A DNA stretch of 56,235 bases from assembly GCF_012184385.1 (NCBI RefSeq), contig NZ_VSRL01000036.1, positions 1-56,235 of the forward strand, given 5' to 3'. Shown here piece by piece: positions 8,607 through 17,216 of the stretch; positions within the stretch are counted from its first letter, which is position 1, and each line of letters opens with the position of its first letter. Made by a program: the position numbers and the translations under genes. Source of the DNA: Lentzea indica (GTDB lineage: Bacteria > Actinomycetota > Actinomycetes > Mycobacteriales > Pseudonocardiaceae). A model generated the notes under the pieces. That model ran no database searches and had not been told where the DNA came from. It saw only the letters and a program-made list of their open reading frames with translations.

Positions 8607-9884
8607 ATGAGGCTGAAGACTTTCGTGGCTGTGCTGGGCGTGGGTGCCGTGGTCGCCTGTGCGCCGGTGCAGTCGGGACCGACGAGCTCGGGCACGGACG
8701 AGAAGACGGGGCAGGTGCGGGTGTGGCTGTTCGACGAGGTCAACCGCGGCCCCAAGGAGACCGTGGTGAAGGAGGCGATCTCCGAGTTCCAGGGCAAGCA
8801 CAGCGGCGTCACCGTCGACGTCCAGTACATCCAGGTGTCCAGTCGAGCTGAACGCTTCAAGGCCGCGTTCAGCGACCCCAAGAGCGCGCCGGACGTCGCC
8901 GAGTTCGGCAACACGGACCTCGCGGGTTACGTCTCCGCCGGCGGGTTCTCCGAGCTCGACCTCAACGCTTGGAGCGAGTCCAAGGACCTGGTCCCGACGA
9001 TCCTCGACACGGCCAAGGTCGACGGCAAGACCTATGGCGTGCCGTGGTTCGTCGGCGTCCGCGCCCTCTACTACCGCACGGACGTCTTCACCGAACTCGG
9101 CCTCAAGCCGCCGACGACGCTGGACGAGATCGCGCCGCTGGCCCGTCAGATCCGGCAGCGCAAGCCTGAGCTGATCGGCATCTCCGCCGGCGGCAAGTAC
9201 CTGTTCGCCGCACTGCCGTTCATCTGGGCCAACGGTGGCGACATCGCCAAGCAGGACGGTGGCAAGTACACCGCGGCCATCGACAGCGCCGAGGCCAAGG
9301 CAGGTGTCGCCAAGTACACCGAGCTGATCAAGGACGACATCTGCCCGCCAGCCACCTGCGCCGGCAACGGCGGTGACGCGAGCGTCGAGGCGTTCCGCGC
9401 GGGCAAGGCGGCGATGACCATCGGTGGCGACTTCAACCGCAAGTCCGTCGACGCGTCGTCCGCGGCCGGCAAGTACGCCGTCGTGCCGCTGCCAGGCAAG
9501 ACCGCGGGCTCGATCGCACCCGCGTTCGCCGGCGGCAACCTCCTCGGCGTCATGAAGGGCACGCAGCGCAAGACGCTCGCGAACGAGTTCGTGCAGCTGC
9601 TCGCGTCGAAGAAGTACCAGCAGAAGATGTACACGGCGATGGGCAACCTGCCGACGTTCAGCGACGTGCAGAAGCAGGTCAGCGACTCCGACAAGTTCCT
9701 GGAGCCGTTCACGAAGACCCTGCAGGCCGGCACGAAGTTCGTCCCCGTCACGCCGGCGTGGGCGAAGATCGAGGCGCAGACCGTGGTGCCGACGATGATC
9801 CAGGAGGTCGTCACCGGCGCGAAGAACGTCGACACGGCCACCGCCGACGCTGCCAAGACGATGAACGCGGCCTTCTCGTCGTGA
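8607..9884 (+). CDS. ABC sugar-binding lipoprotein (DasA-like)
   Basis: A 425-residue solute-binding protein of the extracellular sugar-binding family 1. The short signal peptide ends in a VVAC lipobox (Cys about residue 18), so it should be a membrane-tethered lipoprotein. The mature part has VWLFDEVNRGPKE near the start, ADPDVAEFGNT-like PDVAEFGNTDLA, and YGVPWFVGVRALYYRTD, typical of oligosaccharide receptors. The dre site and the downstream permeases and GH20 enzyme suggest N-acetylglucosamine or chitobiose as ligand. GGAGGG precedes the ATG. Its stop overlaps the next start (GTGA). The specificity is inferred from context only. Confidence 0.87.
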   Translation: MRLKTFVAVLGVGAVVACAPVQSGPTSSGTDEKTGQVRVWLFDEVNRGPKETVVKEAISEFQGKHSGVTVDVQYIQVSSRAERFKAAFSDPKSAPDVAEFGNTDLAGYVSAGGFSELDLNAWSESKDLVPTILDTAKVDGKTYGVPWFVGVRALYYRTDVFTELGLKPPTTLDEIAPLARQIRQRKPELIGISAGGKYLFAALPFIWANGGDIAKQDGGKYTAAIDSAEAKAGVAKYTELIKDDICPPATCAGNGGDASVEAFRAGKAAMTIGGDFNRKSVDASSAAGKYAVVPLPGKTAGSIAPAFAGGNLLGVMKGTQRKTLANEFVQLLASKKYQQKMYTAMGNLPTFSDVQKQVSDSDKFLEPFTKTLQAGTKFVPVTPAWAKIEAQTVVPTMIQEVVTGAKNVDTATADAAKTMNAAFSS

Positions 9885-10771
9885 GCATGACGTCCAAAGG
9901 TCAGGGGCGGACCGCCTTCGCCTACCTGACCCCAGCGCTGCTGGTGCTCGCGGGCCTGCTGGCCTACCCGATCTACCAGCTGGTGCTCATCTCGCTCTAC
10001 GACTACGGCCAGGAGCAGGTGAGCGGCGGTGCGCCGCTCACCTTCCTCGGCCTTGGGAACTACCAGAACCTGTTGGGAAACCAGCAGTTCTGGACGGTGC
10101 TCGGGCAGACCGTCGCGTTCGCGGCGGTCTGCGTGGTCGGCACGTTGCTGGTGGGCGCGGTTCTCGCGATCTTGGCGACTCGGGTGAGGACCTGGGTGCG
10201 CATGACGTTGTTCCTGGCTGCGCTCGGCGCGTGGTCCACGCCCGCCGTCGCAGGCTCGACGATCTGGTTGTTCCTGTTCGACGCGAACTTCGGGTTCGTC
10301 AACGAGGTGCTCGGCATCCAGGGCTTCTCCTGGACGTTCGACAAGTGGACGGCGTTCGGGCTCGTTGCGGCACAGGTGATCTGGTGCTCGTTCCCGTTCG
10401 TCATGGTGACGCTGTACGCGGGCATCAAGGCGATTCCGGGTGAGGTGCTGGAGGCCGCGGCACTGGACGGCGCGTCGGCGTTCCGCACGGCGTGGAGCGT
10501 CACCCTGCCGTTGCTGCGGCCGATCATCCTCGTGGTGACGATCCAGTCGATCATCTGGGACTTCAAGGTGTTCACGCAGATCTACGTGATGACCAACGGC
10601 GGCGGCATCGCCGGGCGCAACCTCGTGCTCAACGTCTACGCCTACCAACAGGCGTTCGCGGCGTCGGAGTACGGCCTCGGCGCGGCGATCGGTGTCGTGA
10701 TGACCGTGCTGCTGCTGGCGATCACGATGTTCTACCTCCGCGCGTTGCGGCGGTCGGGGGAGGTCCTGTGA
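9881..10771 (+). CDS. Sugar ABC transporter permease, MalF/DasB type
   Basis: About 296 residues with six predicted membrane helices. It has the cytoplasmic EAA loop EVLEAAALDGASAFRTAW, which docks the ATPase subunit. It should form the channel with the following permease. The GTG at 9881 overlaps the preceding stop; an ATG two codons later is an alternative. No ATPase gene lies in the operon, as expected if a shared MsiK-type ATPase energises it. Confidence 0.92.
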   Translation: MSMTSKGQGRTAFAYLTPALLVLAGLLAYPIYQLVLISLYDYGQEQVSGGAPLTFLGLGNYQNLLGNQQFWTVLGQTVAFAAVCVVGTLLVGAVLAILATRVRTWVRMTLFLAALGAWSTPAVAGSTIWLFLFDANFGFVNEVLGIQGFSWTFDKWTAFGLVAAQVIWCSFPFVMVTLYAGIKAIPGEVLEAAALDGASAFRTAWSVTLPLLRPIILVVTIQSIIWDFKVFTQIYVMTNGGGIAGRNLVLNVYAYQQAFAASEYGLGAAIGVVMTVLLLAITMFYLRALRRSGEVL

Positions 10772-11601
10772 GGCGCTGGCTGACCGAGGGCTTCGTCCTC
10801 GTCATCGCGGGAGTCGTGGCGTTCCCGCTGTTCTGGATGGTGCTGAGCGCGTTCAAGCCGGAGGACGAGATCATCTCGGCCGACCCGGTGCCGTGGACGA
10901 CCCGGCCCACGCTGGACAGCTTCACCCGGGCGCTCACGGTCGCGAACTTCGGCCGCTACTTCCTGAACAGCGTCGTGGTGGCGTTGATCGTGGTGTTCCT
11001 GAGCATCCTGATCTCGTTCCTCGCGGCGACCGCGCTGACCCGTTTCCGGTTCCGCAGCCGCACGACGTTGCTGATCATGCTGCTGGTCGTGCAGATGGTC
11101 CCGGTCGAGGCGTTGACCGTGCCGCTGTTCTTCCTGATGCGGTCGGTCGGTGACTCGGTTCCGGCGTTCGGGCTGAACCACCTCGGCTCACTCGTGCTGG
11201 TGCACCTGGCGTTCAGCCTGCCGTTCGCGATCTGGATGCTGCGCGGCTTCGTCGCGGCCGTGCCGGTGGAGCTGGAGGAGGCGGCCACCCTGGACGGCGC
11301 CTCGCGGTTCCGGTTCCTGTGGCAGGTGCTGTTCCCCTTGGTGGCGCCCGGTTTGGTGGCGACCTCCGTGCTGTCGTTCATCCACGCCTGGAACGACTTC
11401 CTGTTCGCCAAGACGTTCATCATCTCGGCCGTGGAGAACCAGACCCTGCCGCTGGCTCTTCAGGTGTTCGTCAAACCCGACCAGAACGATTGGGGCGCGA
11501 TCATGGCGGGCTCCACCCTGATGACGATCCCGGTGCTGATCTTCTTCATGCTCGTGCAGCGCCGTCTGGTGTCCGGGCTGGCGGGGGCGGTGAAGGGATG
11601 A
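10768..11601 (+). CDS. Sugar ABC transporter permease, MalG/DasC type
   Basis: A 277-residue second permease with six membrane helices and the EAA loop ELEEAATLDGASRFRFLW. The GTG start overlaps the stop of the first permease (GTGA), and its own stop overlaps the start of the hexosaminidase (ATGA). This tight coupling means the importer and the enzyme are made together. Confidence 0.92.
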   Translation: MRRWLTEGFVLVIAGVVAFPLFWMVLSAFKPEDEIISADPVPWTTRPTLDSFTRALTVANFGRYFLNSVVVALIVVFLSILISFLAATALTRFRFRSRTTLLIMLLVVQMVPVEALTVPLFFLMRSVGDSVPAFGLNHLGSLVLVHLAFSLPFAIWMLRGFVAAVPVELEEAATLDGASRFRFLWQVLFPLVAPGLVATSVLSFIHAWNDFLFAKTFIISAVENQTLPLALQVFVKPDQNDWGAIMAGSTLMTIPVLIFFMLVQRRLVSGLAGAVKG

Positions 11602-12965
11602 ACCTCCTCCCGCGCCCGGTGTCCTATGTGGACGGCGGCAGGCTGTGCGAGTACAGGGGCTGGGAGACAGTTCTCGTCGACGGGCCGCCCGGCGGGTACC
11701 GGCTGCTCTCGTCGGACGACGGCGTCCTGATCGAGGCTCACGACACGGCCGGCGAGATGAACGCGCTGCAGACGTTGCGGCAGCTGCTCGGCGCCGATGC
11801 TTTCCGTGCGGCGGGCGAGAAACCGTCGTTCATCCCGGCGTGCGAGATCGTCGACCACCCGCGGTTCCAGTGGCGTGGCGTGATGCTCGACGTGGCACGG
11901 CACTTCCTGCCCAAGCGGGAGGTGCTGCGGTACGTCGAGCTGCTGTCCGCGCACAAGCTCAACGTCCTGCACCTGCACCTCACCGACGACCAGGGCTGGC
12001 GCTTCGAGGTGAAGCAGTACCCGAAGCTCACCGAGGTCGGGTCGTGGCGCGAGGACTCGCGGTTCGGCGACCGCCGCTCAGGCGGGATGGCCGGCCGCCC
12101 GCACGGCGGCTTCTACACGCAGGCCGACCTGCGGGAGATCGTCGAGTACGCACGGGCACGGCACATCATCGTGATCCCGGAGATCGACATCCCCGGCCAC
12201 TCGCAGGCGGCGATCGCGGCGTACCCGGAGCTGGGTGTGCACGGCGGCGGCGTGTGGACGGACTGGGGCGTCAACGAACGCGTGCTGAACACCGATGAGT
12301 CCACAGTAGACTTCTACCGGAACGTGTTCGACGAGCTGATGGACGTGTTCCCGTGCGAGATCATCGGGCTCGGCGGCGACGAGGCGCCTGGCCACGACGG
12401 CGAGCTGGTCCGTGCGATCGCGCGGCACATCGTGCGCAACGGGCGGCGGCCGTACGGGTGGGACGAGATCCTGGGGTCGGGTCCGCTGCCGGTGGGCACG
12501 ATCGTCGCGTCGTGGCGCGGTGTCGAGGGCGGCGTCACGGCGTTGCGCGAGGGCCACGACGTGGTGATGTGCCCTGAGCAGCACGTTTACCTGGACTACC
12601 GGCAGTCCGAGTCGCTGGACGAGCCGATCCCGGTGGGGACGGTGACCACGCTGGAGGACGTCTACGCGTGGGATCCGGTGCCCGCGGAGCTGACCGGTGA
12701 CGAGCCGGGCCGCCTGCTGGGGGCCCAAGCGAACATCTGGACCGAGCACCTCGACTCGGCCCGGCGGGTGGACTACGCGGCCTTTCCGAGGCTGGCGGCG
12801 TTCGCCGAGGTCGTGTGGTCCCCGGCGGAGAAGGATCCCGGGTTCGTGCAGCGGCTGGCCGAGCACCATCTGCCGAGGCTCGACGCCCTCGGGGTGGAGT
12901 ACCGCCCCCTCAACGGTCCCCACCCCTGGCAACGGCTCCCTGGCGTTCCCGGTTTTCCACGGTGA
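11598..12965 (+). CDS. Beta-N-acetylhexosaminidase, GH20
   Basis: A 455-residue GH20 enzyme. The N-terminal small alpha/beta domain spans about 1-95. The barrel then starts with FQWRGVMLDVARHF, continues with NVLHLHLTDDQGWRFE and IPEIDIPGHSQA, and carries the catalytic Asp-Glu pair in IIGLGGDEAPGHD. It removes terminal GlcNAc from chitobiose-type sugars by substrate-assisted catalysis. No signal peptide is visible, so it should act in the cytoplasm on sugars imported by the upstream transporter. The arrangement parallels dasABC-dasD of Streptomyces. Its TGA abuts the stop of the convergent PspC gene. Confidence 0.93.
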   Translation: MNLLPRPVSYVDGGRLCEYRGWETVLVDGPPGGYRLLSSDDGVLIEAHDTAGEMNALQTLRQLLGADAFRAAGEKPSFIPACEIVDHPRFQWRGVMLDVARHFLPKREVLRYVELLSAHKLNVLHLHLTDDQGWRFEVKQYPKLTEVGSWREDSRFGDRRSGGMAGRPHGGFYTQADLREIVEYARARHIIVIPEIDIPGHSQAAIAAYPELGVHGGGVWTDWGVNERVLNTDESTVDFYRNVFDELMDVFPCEIIGLGGDEAPGHDGELVRAIARHIVRNGRRPYGWDEILGSGPLPVGTIVASWRGVEGGVTALREGHDVVMCPEQHVYLDYRQSESLDEPIPVGTVTTLEDVYAWDPVPAELTGDEPGRLLGAQANIWTEHLDSARRVDYAAFPRLAAFAEVVWSPAEKDPGFVQRLAEHHLPRLDALGVEYRPLNGPHPWQRLPGVPGFPR

Positions 12966-13196
12966 TCACATCGCAGCGTCTTCCTCGGGCATGAGGATCC
13001 AGGCGGCGACGTAGAGGATCGCTCCGGTGCCGAACCCGAGCAGCGTCGCCGCCACCAGGATGATCCGCAGGATCGCGGCGTCCACACCGATCATCTTGGC
13101 CACGCCGCCGCAGACACCGGCGATCATCTTGTCGCTCCGGCTGCGGCGGAGCTTCTTGACCTGGCTGGTCGCTTCGTTGAGCACGTTGTTCGTCAT
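12966..13196 (-). CDS. PspC domain membrane protein
   Basis: A 76-residue protein made almost entirely of one PspC domain. RSRSDKMIAGVCGGVAKMIGVD is followed by a long hydrophobic segment (about 40-70) that can form one or two helices, then LMPEED. PspC proteins are small inner-membrane factors of phage-shock or envelope-stress responses. No other psp gene is near, so the partner is unknown. Confidence 0.88.
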   Translation of the reverse strand: MTNNVLNEATSQVKKLRRSRSDKMIAGVCGGVAKMIGVDAAILRIILVAATLLGFGTGAILYVAAWILMPEEDAAM

Positions 13197-13281
13197 GCCT
13201 CAAGATTCGTCGAAACGAACACCCCGCACATCGGTGACCACCCGGAATCCGACCCTGAGTCGAAGCCCTGGTCCCAGGGTC

Positions 13282-13668
13282 TCAGTCGAGACAGAACTCG
13301 TTGCCCTCGACGTCCTGCATGTTGAGGCACGACTCGTTGACGCCATCGGCGAGCAGCAGTTGCCCGCGCACCGCTCCTAGCGGGACCAGGCGTGCGCACT
13401 CGGCCTCGAGCGCGGCGAGGCGCCCTTCGCCCACCAGCCCGGTGCCGACCCGCACGTCGAGGTGCACCCGGTTCTTGACGATCTTGCCCTCGGGCACGCG
13501 CTGGAAGTACAACCGCGGACCCACCCCGGAGGGATCGCTGGCCGCGAACCACGAATCGTCGTCGTGCTCAGCCGGTCCGACGTACCCCAGCACCTCGCAC
13601 CAGAACCGGCCGACGCGCACGGGTTCCGCGCAGTCGAAGGTGACCTGGACCTGTTTCACTGACCCCAT
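13282..13668 (-). CDS. VOC/glyoxalase-like domain protein
   Basis: A 128-residue single-domain protein of the vicinal-oxygen-chelate superfamily: VQVTFDCAEPVRVGRFWCEVLGY at the N-terminus, a central NRVHLDVRVG strand and a C-terminal QDVEGNEFCLD. Family members are metal-dependent dioxygenases or isomerases, or binding proteins. The His in VHLDV and Glu in GNEFC could be metal ligands. The start lies 32 bp from the divergent MoxR gene. The substrate is unknown. Confidence 0.85.
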   Translation of the reverse strand: MGSVKQVQVTFDCAEPVRVGRFWCEVLGYVGPAEHDDDSWFAASDPSGVGPRLYFQRVPEGKIVKNRVHLDVRVGTGLVGEGRLAALEAECARLVPLGAVRGQLLLADGVNESCLNMQDVEGNEFCLD

Positions 13669-13700
13669 GCGCTCACCCTAAAGGGCCTAATCTGAGTTGC

Positions 13701-14531
13701 ATGGAGTCCCCTGAGGAACTGGCGTCAGGGCTCGACCGCGCGGGGTACCTGCCGGACGGCGGGATCGCCACGGCGGCGTTCCTCGCGGTCCGGATGGGGC
13801 GGCCGCTGTTCCTCGAGGGCGAACCAGGCACCGGCAAGACCTCGCTCGCGCTGGCGCTGGCCAAGACGATGGACGTCCCACTGATCCGGCTCCAGTGCCA
13901 CGAGGGCATCGACGCCACGCAGGCCTTGTACGACTGGGACTACCCGCGCCAGCTCATGCACCTGCGCGTGCTGGAGACCCGTGGCGAGGTCGACGAGGCG
14001 TCCCTCTACACGCGACGGTTCCTGCTGGCCAGGCCGCTGCTGCAGGCACTGGAGAGCGCGCCGTGCGTGCTGCTCGTGGACGAGATCGACAGGGCGGACG
14101 ACGAGTTCGAGGCGTTCCTGCTGGAGGTGCTGTCGGAGAACGCGGTCAGCATCCCGGAGTTCGGCGAGATCAGGGCCACGACGCCGCCGTTGACCGTGCT
14201 GACCTCGAACAGGACCCGCGAGGTGCACGACGCGTTGAAGCGCCGCTGCCTCTACCACTGGCTGGAGCACCCGAGCATCGACCGCGAGGTCGCGATCCTG
14301 CGCCGCACCCTGCCCGGCCTCGACGAACGGCTCGCGCGGCAGGTCGCGGAGGCCGTCCAGCAGATGCGCGGCCTCGACCTGCTGAAACCGCCAGGCGTGG
14401 CCGAGTCGCTGGACTGGGCGCGGGCACTCCAGGCGCTGGGACGCACCGAACCGGACGTGACGACCCTCGGCGCCGTCCTGAAGTACCGGGAGGACGCGGA
14501 TCGGGTGATCGGGAGCACAATCGTGGGGTGA
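13701..14531 (+). CDS. MoxR/CoxD-type AAA+ ATPase
   Basis: A 276-residue AAA+ ATPase with Walker A EGEPGTGKTS, Walker B VLLVDEIDRAD, sensor-1 VLTSNRTRE and a C-terminal lid. Members of this group remodel metalloenzymes together with a VWA-domain partner; in carboxydotrophs CoxD, working with CoxE, helps build the Cu-Mo site of CO dehydrogenase. Here it opens a seven-gene cluster and overlaps the VWA gene by 4 nt (GTGA), which supports the pairing. The CoxD role is inferred from context. Confidence 0.9.
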   Translation: MESPEELASGLDRAGYLPDGGIATAAFLAVRMGRPLFLEGEPGTGKTSLALALAKTMDVPLIRLQCHEGIDATQALYDWDYPRQLMHLRVLETRGEVDEASLYTRRFLLARPLLQALESAPCVLLVDEIDRADDEFEAFLLEVLSENAVSIPEFGEIRATTPPLTVLTSNRTREVHDALKRRCLYHWLEHPSIDREVAILRRTLPGLDERLARQVAEAVQQMRGLDLLKPPGVAESLDWARALQALGRTEPDVTTLGAVLKYREDADRVIGSTIVG

Positions 14532-15502
14532 CCGAAGCCTGCGTGGGGTTCACGCGCGTCCTGCGGGGCGCCGGGCTTCAGTGCGGGCCGGACAGGGTCG
14601 AGGCGTACCTGCGAGCCGCCGAGCACGTCGACCTGTACTGGGCGGGGCGCCTCACGCTCTGCGCCGACCCGGACGACCTGCCGCGCTACGACGCCGCGTA
14701 CAGGGCGTACTTCGGCGGCGCACCACCACGGCCGCGCACCACGATCGAGATCGACTCCGTCACGGTCGGCATCGCGGCGTCCGATGTGGAAGTGCTGCGG
14801 CACAAGGACATCTCCGAGTTCAACGCGGCACCGTTGATCCAACGGCTGAAGCCTCTTCCGCCACGCAGACGTTCACGAAGGCTCAAGAAGGCCCGCCGCG
14901 GCCGCATCGACCTGGCCAGAACCGTGCGTGCGATGATCGAGGTGGGCGGCGAGATCGCTCGGCCGCGCCACCGCAGGAGAGGCGTGAAGGCGCGAAGGCT
15001 CGTGCTGCTGATCGACGTCTCCGGCTCGATGGCCGCCTACTCCGACGCGCTGCTGCGGTTCGCGCACGTGATCGCGCACGCCATGCCCGTCGAGGTCCGC
15101 ACGATCGGCACGAGGCTCACCCGTGTGACCCGCCAGCTGAGGGAACGCGATCCCGAACGCGCCTTGAAGGCCGCAGGTAGGGCCATCCCGGACTACGAGG
15201 GCGGCACGAGGCTGGGTGAGGCGTTGCGCAGGTTCAACCAGCAGTGGCGGCAACGAGGTGCGGTGGTCGTGCTGTTCAGCGACGGCTGGGAACGTGGTGA
15301 CCCCGCGCTGCTGGCGAACGAGATGGCGAGGCTGAAACGGGTGAGTCACAAGGTCATCTGGGCCAACCCGCACGCGGGCAAGCCCGGCTACCAGCCGGTG
15401 CAGAGCGGCGTGGTGGCAGCGCTGCCGCACGTCGACAGGATGGTCGCCGGCCACAGCGTGCACGCTTTGGAAGAACTGCTGAAGGAAGTGCGCCATGCGT
15501 GA
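14528..15502 (+). CDS. VWA-domain protein, CoxE-like
   Basis: About 324 residues. The N-terminal half is helical and includes a basic stretch (PPRRRSRRLKKARRG). The C-terminal half is a von Willebrand A domain with a MIDAS motif DVSGSM and the later GGTRLGEAL and LFSDGWERGDP segments. It pairs with the preceding AAA+ protein as a MoxR-VWA maturation module. The start GTG overlaps the AAA+ stop, and its end overlaps the XdhC/CoxF start by 8 nt. The cluster predicts assistance in assembling the CoxSLM enzyme. Confidence 0.9.
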   Translation: MTEACVGFTRVLRGAGLQCGPDRVEAYLRAAEHVDLYWAGRLTLCADPDDLPRYDAAYRAYFGGAPPRPRTTIEIDSVTVGIAASDVEVLRHKDISEFNAAPLIQRLKPLPPRRRSRRLKKARRGRIDLARTVRAMIEVGGEIARPRHRRRGVKARRLVLLIDVSGSMAAYSDALLRFAHVIAHAMPVEVRTIGTRLTRVTRQLRERDPERALKAAGRAIPDYEGGTRLGEALRRFNQQWRQRGAVVVLFSDGWERGDPALLANEMARLKRVSHKVIWANPHAGKPGYQPVQSGVVAALPHVDRMVAGHSVHALEELLKEVRHA

Positions 15503-16586
15503 TGTCCTGTTCGACCTCGCGGAACGGGTGGCGAACGGCGAGACGGTCGGTGTCGGCACCGTGGTCGCGACCTTCAGTTCGGCACCGAGGCCCGCGGGTG
15601 CGGCGATGCTGGTGACCGAGGGCGGCGAGGCGATCGGCAGCGTGTCCGGCGGGTGCGTCGAGGGCGCCGTCTACGACCTGGCGCAGTCCACCGACGACCC
15701 GGTCCTGCAGCGGTACGGGGTGAGCGACGACGACGCGTTCGCCGTCGGGCTGACCTGCGGCGGGATCATCGACATCTACGTCGAGAAGATCAACGCGGAG
15801 ACGTTTCCGCAGATCGGCGAGGTGGTGGAGACGGTCAGGGCCGAGCAGCCGGTGGCCGTCGCGACCGTGATCGAGCACCCGGACGGCATCGGTCGCCGGA
15901 TGGTCGTCTGGCCTGATCGACGCTCGGGGAGCCTCGGTTCCGCACGGGCCGACGACGCGGTCACCAACGACGCACGCGGCATGCTGGCGAGCGGCCGCAG
16001 CGGCGTGCTGCGGTACGGCCCGGACGGCCAGCGGCGCGGCGAGGGCATGAGCGTGTTCGTGAACTCGTTCGAGCCGCCGCCACGCATGCTGGTGTTCGGC
16101 GCGATCGACTTCGCCGCCGCGATGGCGAGGCTCGGCGCGTTTCTCGGCTACCGCGTGACCGTCTGCGACGCACGACCGGTGTTCGCCACCCGCAGCCGCT
16201 TCCCCGAGGCGGACGAGGTCGTCGTCGCCTGGCCGCACAAGTACCTCCAGGCCGAAGCGTCCAAGCTCGACGAACGCACTGTCATCGCCGTTCTCACCCA
16301 CGACCCGAAGTTCGACGTGCCGCTGCTGGAAGTCGCATTGCGACTCAAGGTCGGCTACGTCGGCGCGATGGGATCCCGCCGCACGCACGAAGATCGGCTG
16401 CAACGGCTGCGGGAAGCGGGGTTGACCGAGAGCGAGCTGAAGGTTCTGGCCTCGCCGATCGGCCTGGACCTGGGCGCACGGACACCGGAGGAGACCGCGG
16501 TGTCGATCGCCGCCGAGATCATTTCCTTGCGGTGGAAGGGAAGCGGCAGGCGTCTGGTCGATCTTGGTGAACCGATCCACCATTGA
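15495..16586 (+). CDS. XdhC/CoxF family maturation factor
   Basis: A 363-residue protein. The N-terminal XdhC domain contains FSSAPRPAGAAMLV and SGGCVEGAVYDLA with its conserved Cys. The C-terminal Rossmann-like domain contains VFGAIDFAAAMARLGAFLGY and YVGAMGSRRTHEDR. XdhC proteins bind molybdenum cofactor, protect it during sulfuration and insert it into xanthine-dehydrogenase-type enzymes. The position between coxE and the enzyme subunits fits CoxF. It acts in the cytoplasm. Confidence 0.92.
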   Translation: MRDVLFDLAERVANGETVGVGTVVATFSSAPRPAGAAMLVTEGGEAIGSVSGGCVEGAVYDLAQSTDDPVLQRYGVSDDDAFAVGLTCGGIIDIYVEKINAETFPQIGEVVETVRAEQPVAVATVIEHPDGIGRRMVVWPDRRSGSLGSARADDAVTNDARGMLASGRSGVLRYGPDGQRRGEGMSVFVNSFEPPPRMLVFGAIDFAAAMARLGAFLGYRVTVCDARPVFATRSRFPEADEVVVAWPHKYLQAEASKLDERTVIAVLTHDPKFDVPLLEVALRLKVGYVGAMGSRRTHEDRLQRLREAGLTESELKVLASPIGLDLGARTPEETAVSIAAEIISLRWKGSGRRLVDLGEPIHH

Positions 16587-16682
16587 TCGGGTTGTTGAAC
16601 CGGCGAACGGGGAGGAGGCTGGAGTGGCCCTCGTCACACCATGCTGCCCACCACGCGGTTCCCGATCATTTTGGGAGGGTTC

Positions 16683-17212
<530 letters not shown>

Positions 17213-17216
<4 letters not shown>

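Noticed and set aside
8572..8610. 12-codon upstream frame (MAVAPYAMRRAR) whose stop overlaps the binding-protein ATG
   Set aside because: No Shine-Dalgarno precedes it and such short overlaps arise easily by chance, so it is not listed as a gene.
9146..10648. Long minus-strand frame of 500 codons across the sugar importer
   Set aside because: It is antisense to two clear ABC genes and has no family features.
13240..13281. CCCTGG/CCAGGG hairpin as terminator of the VOC gene
   Set aside because: The perfect stem is only 6 bp with a 2-nt loop, too tight to be a confident terminator.
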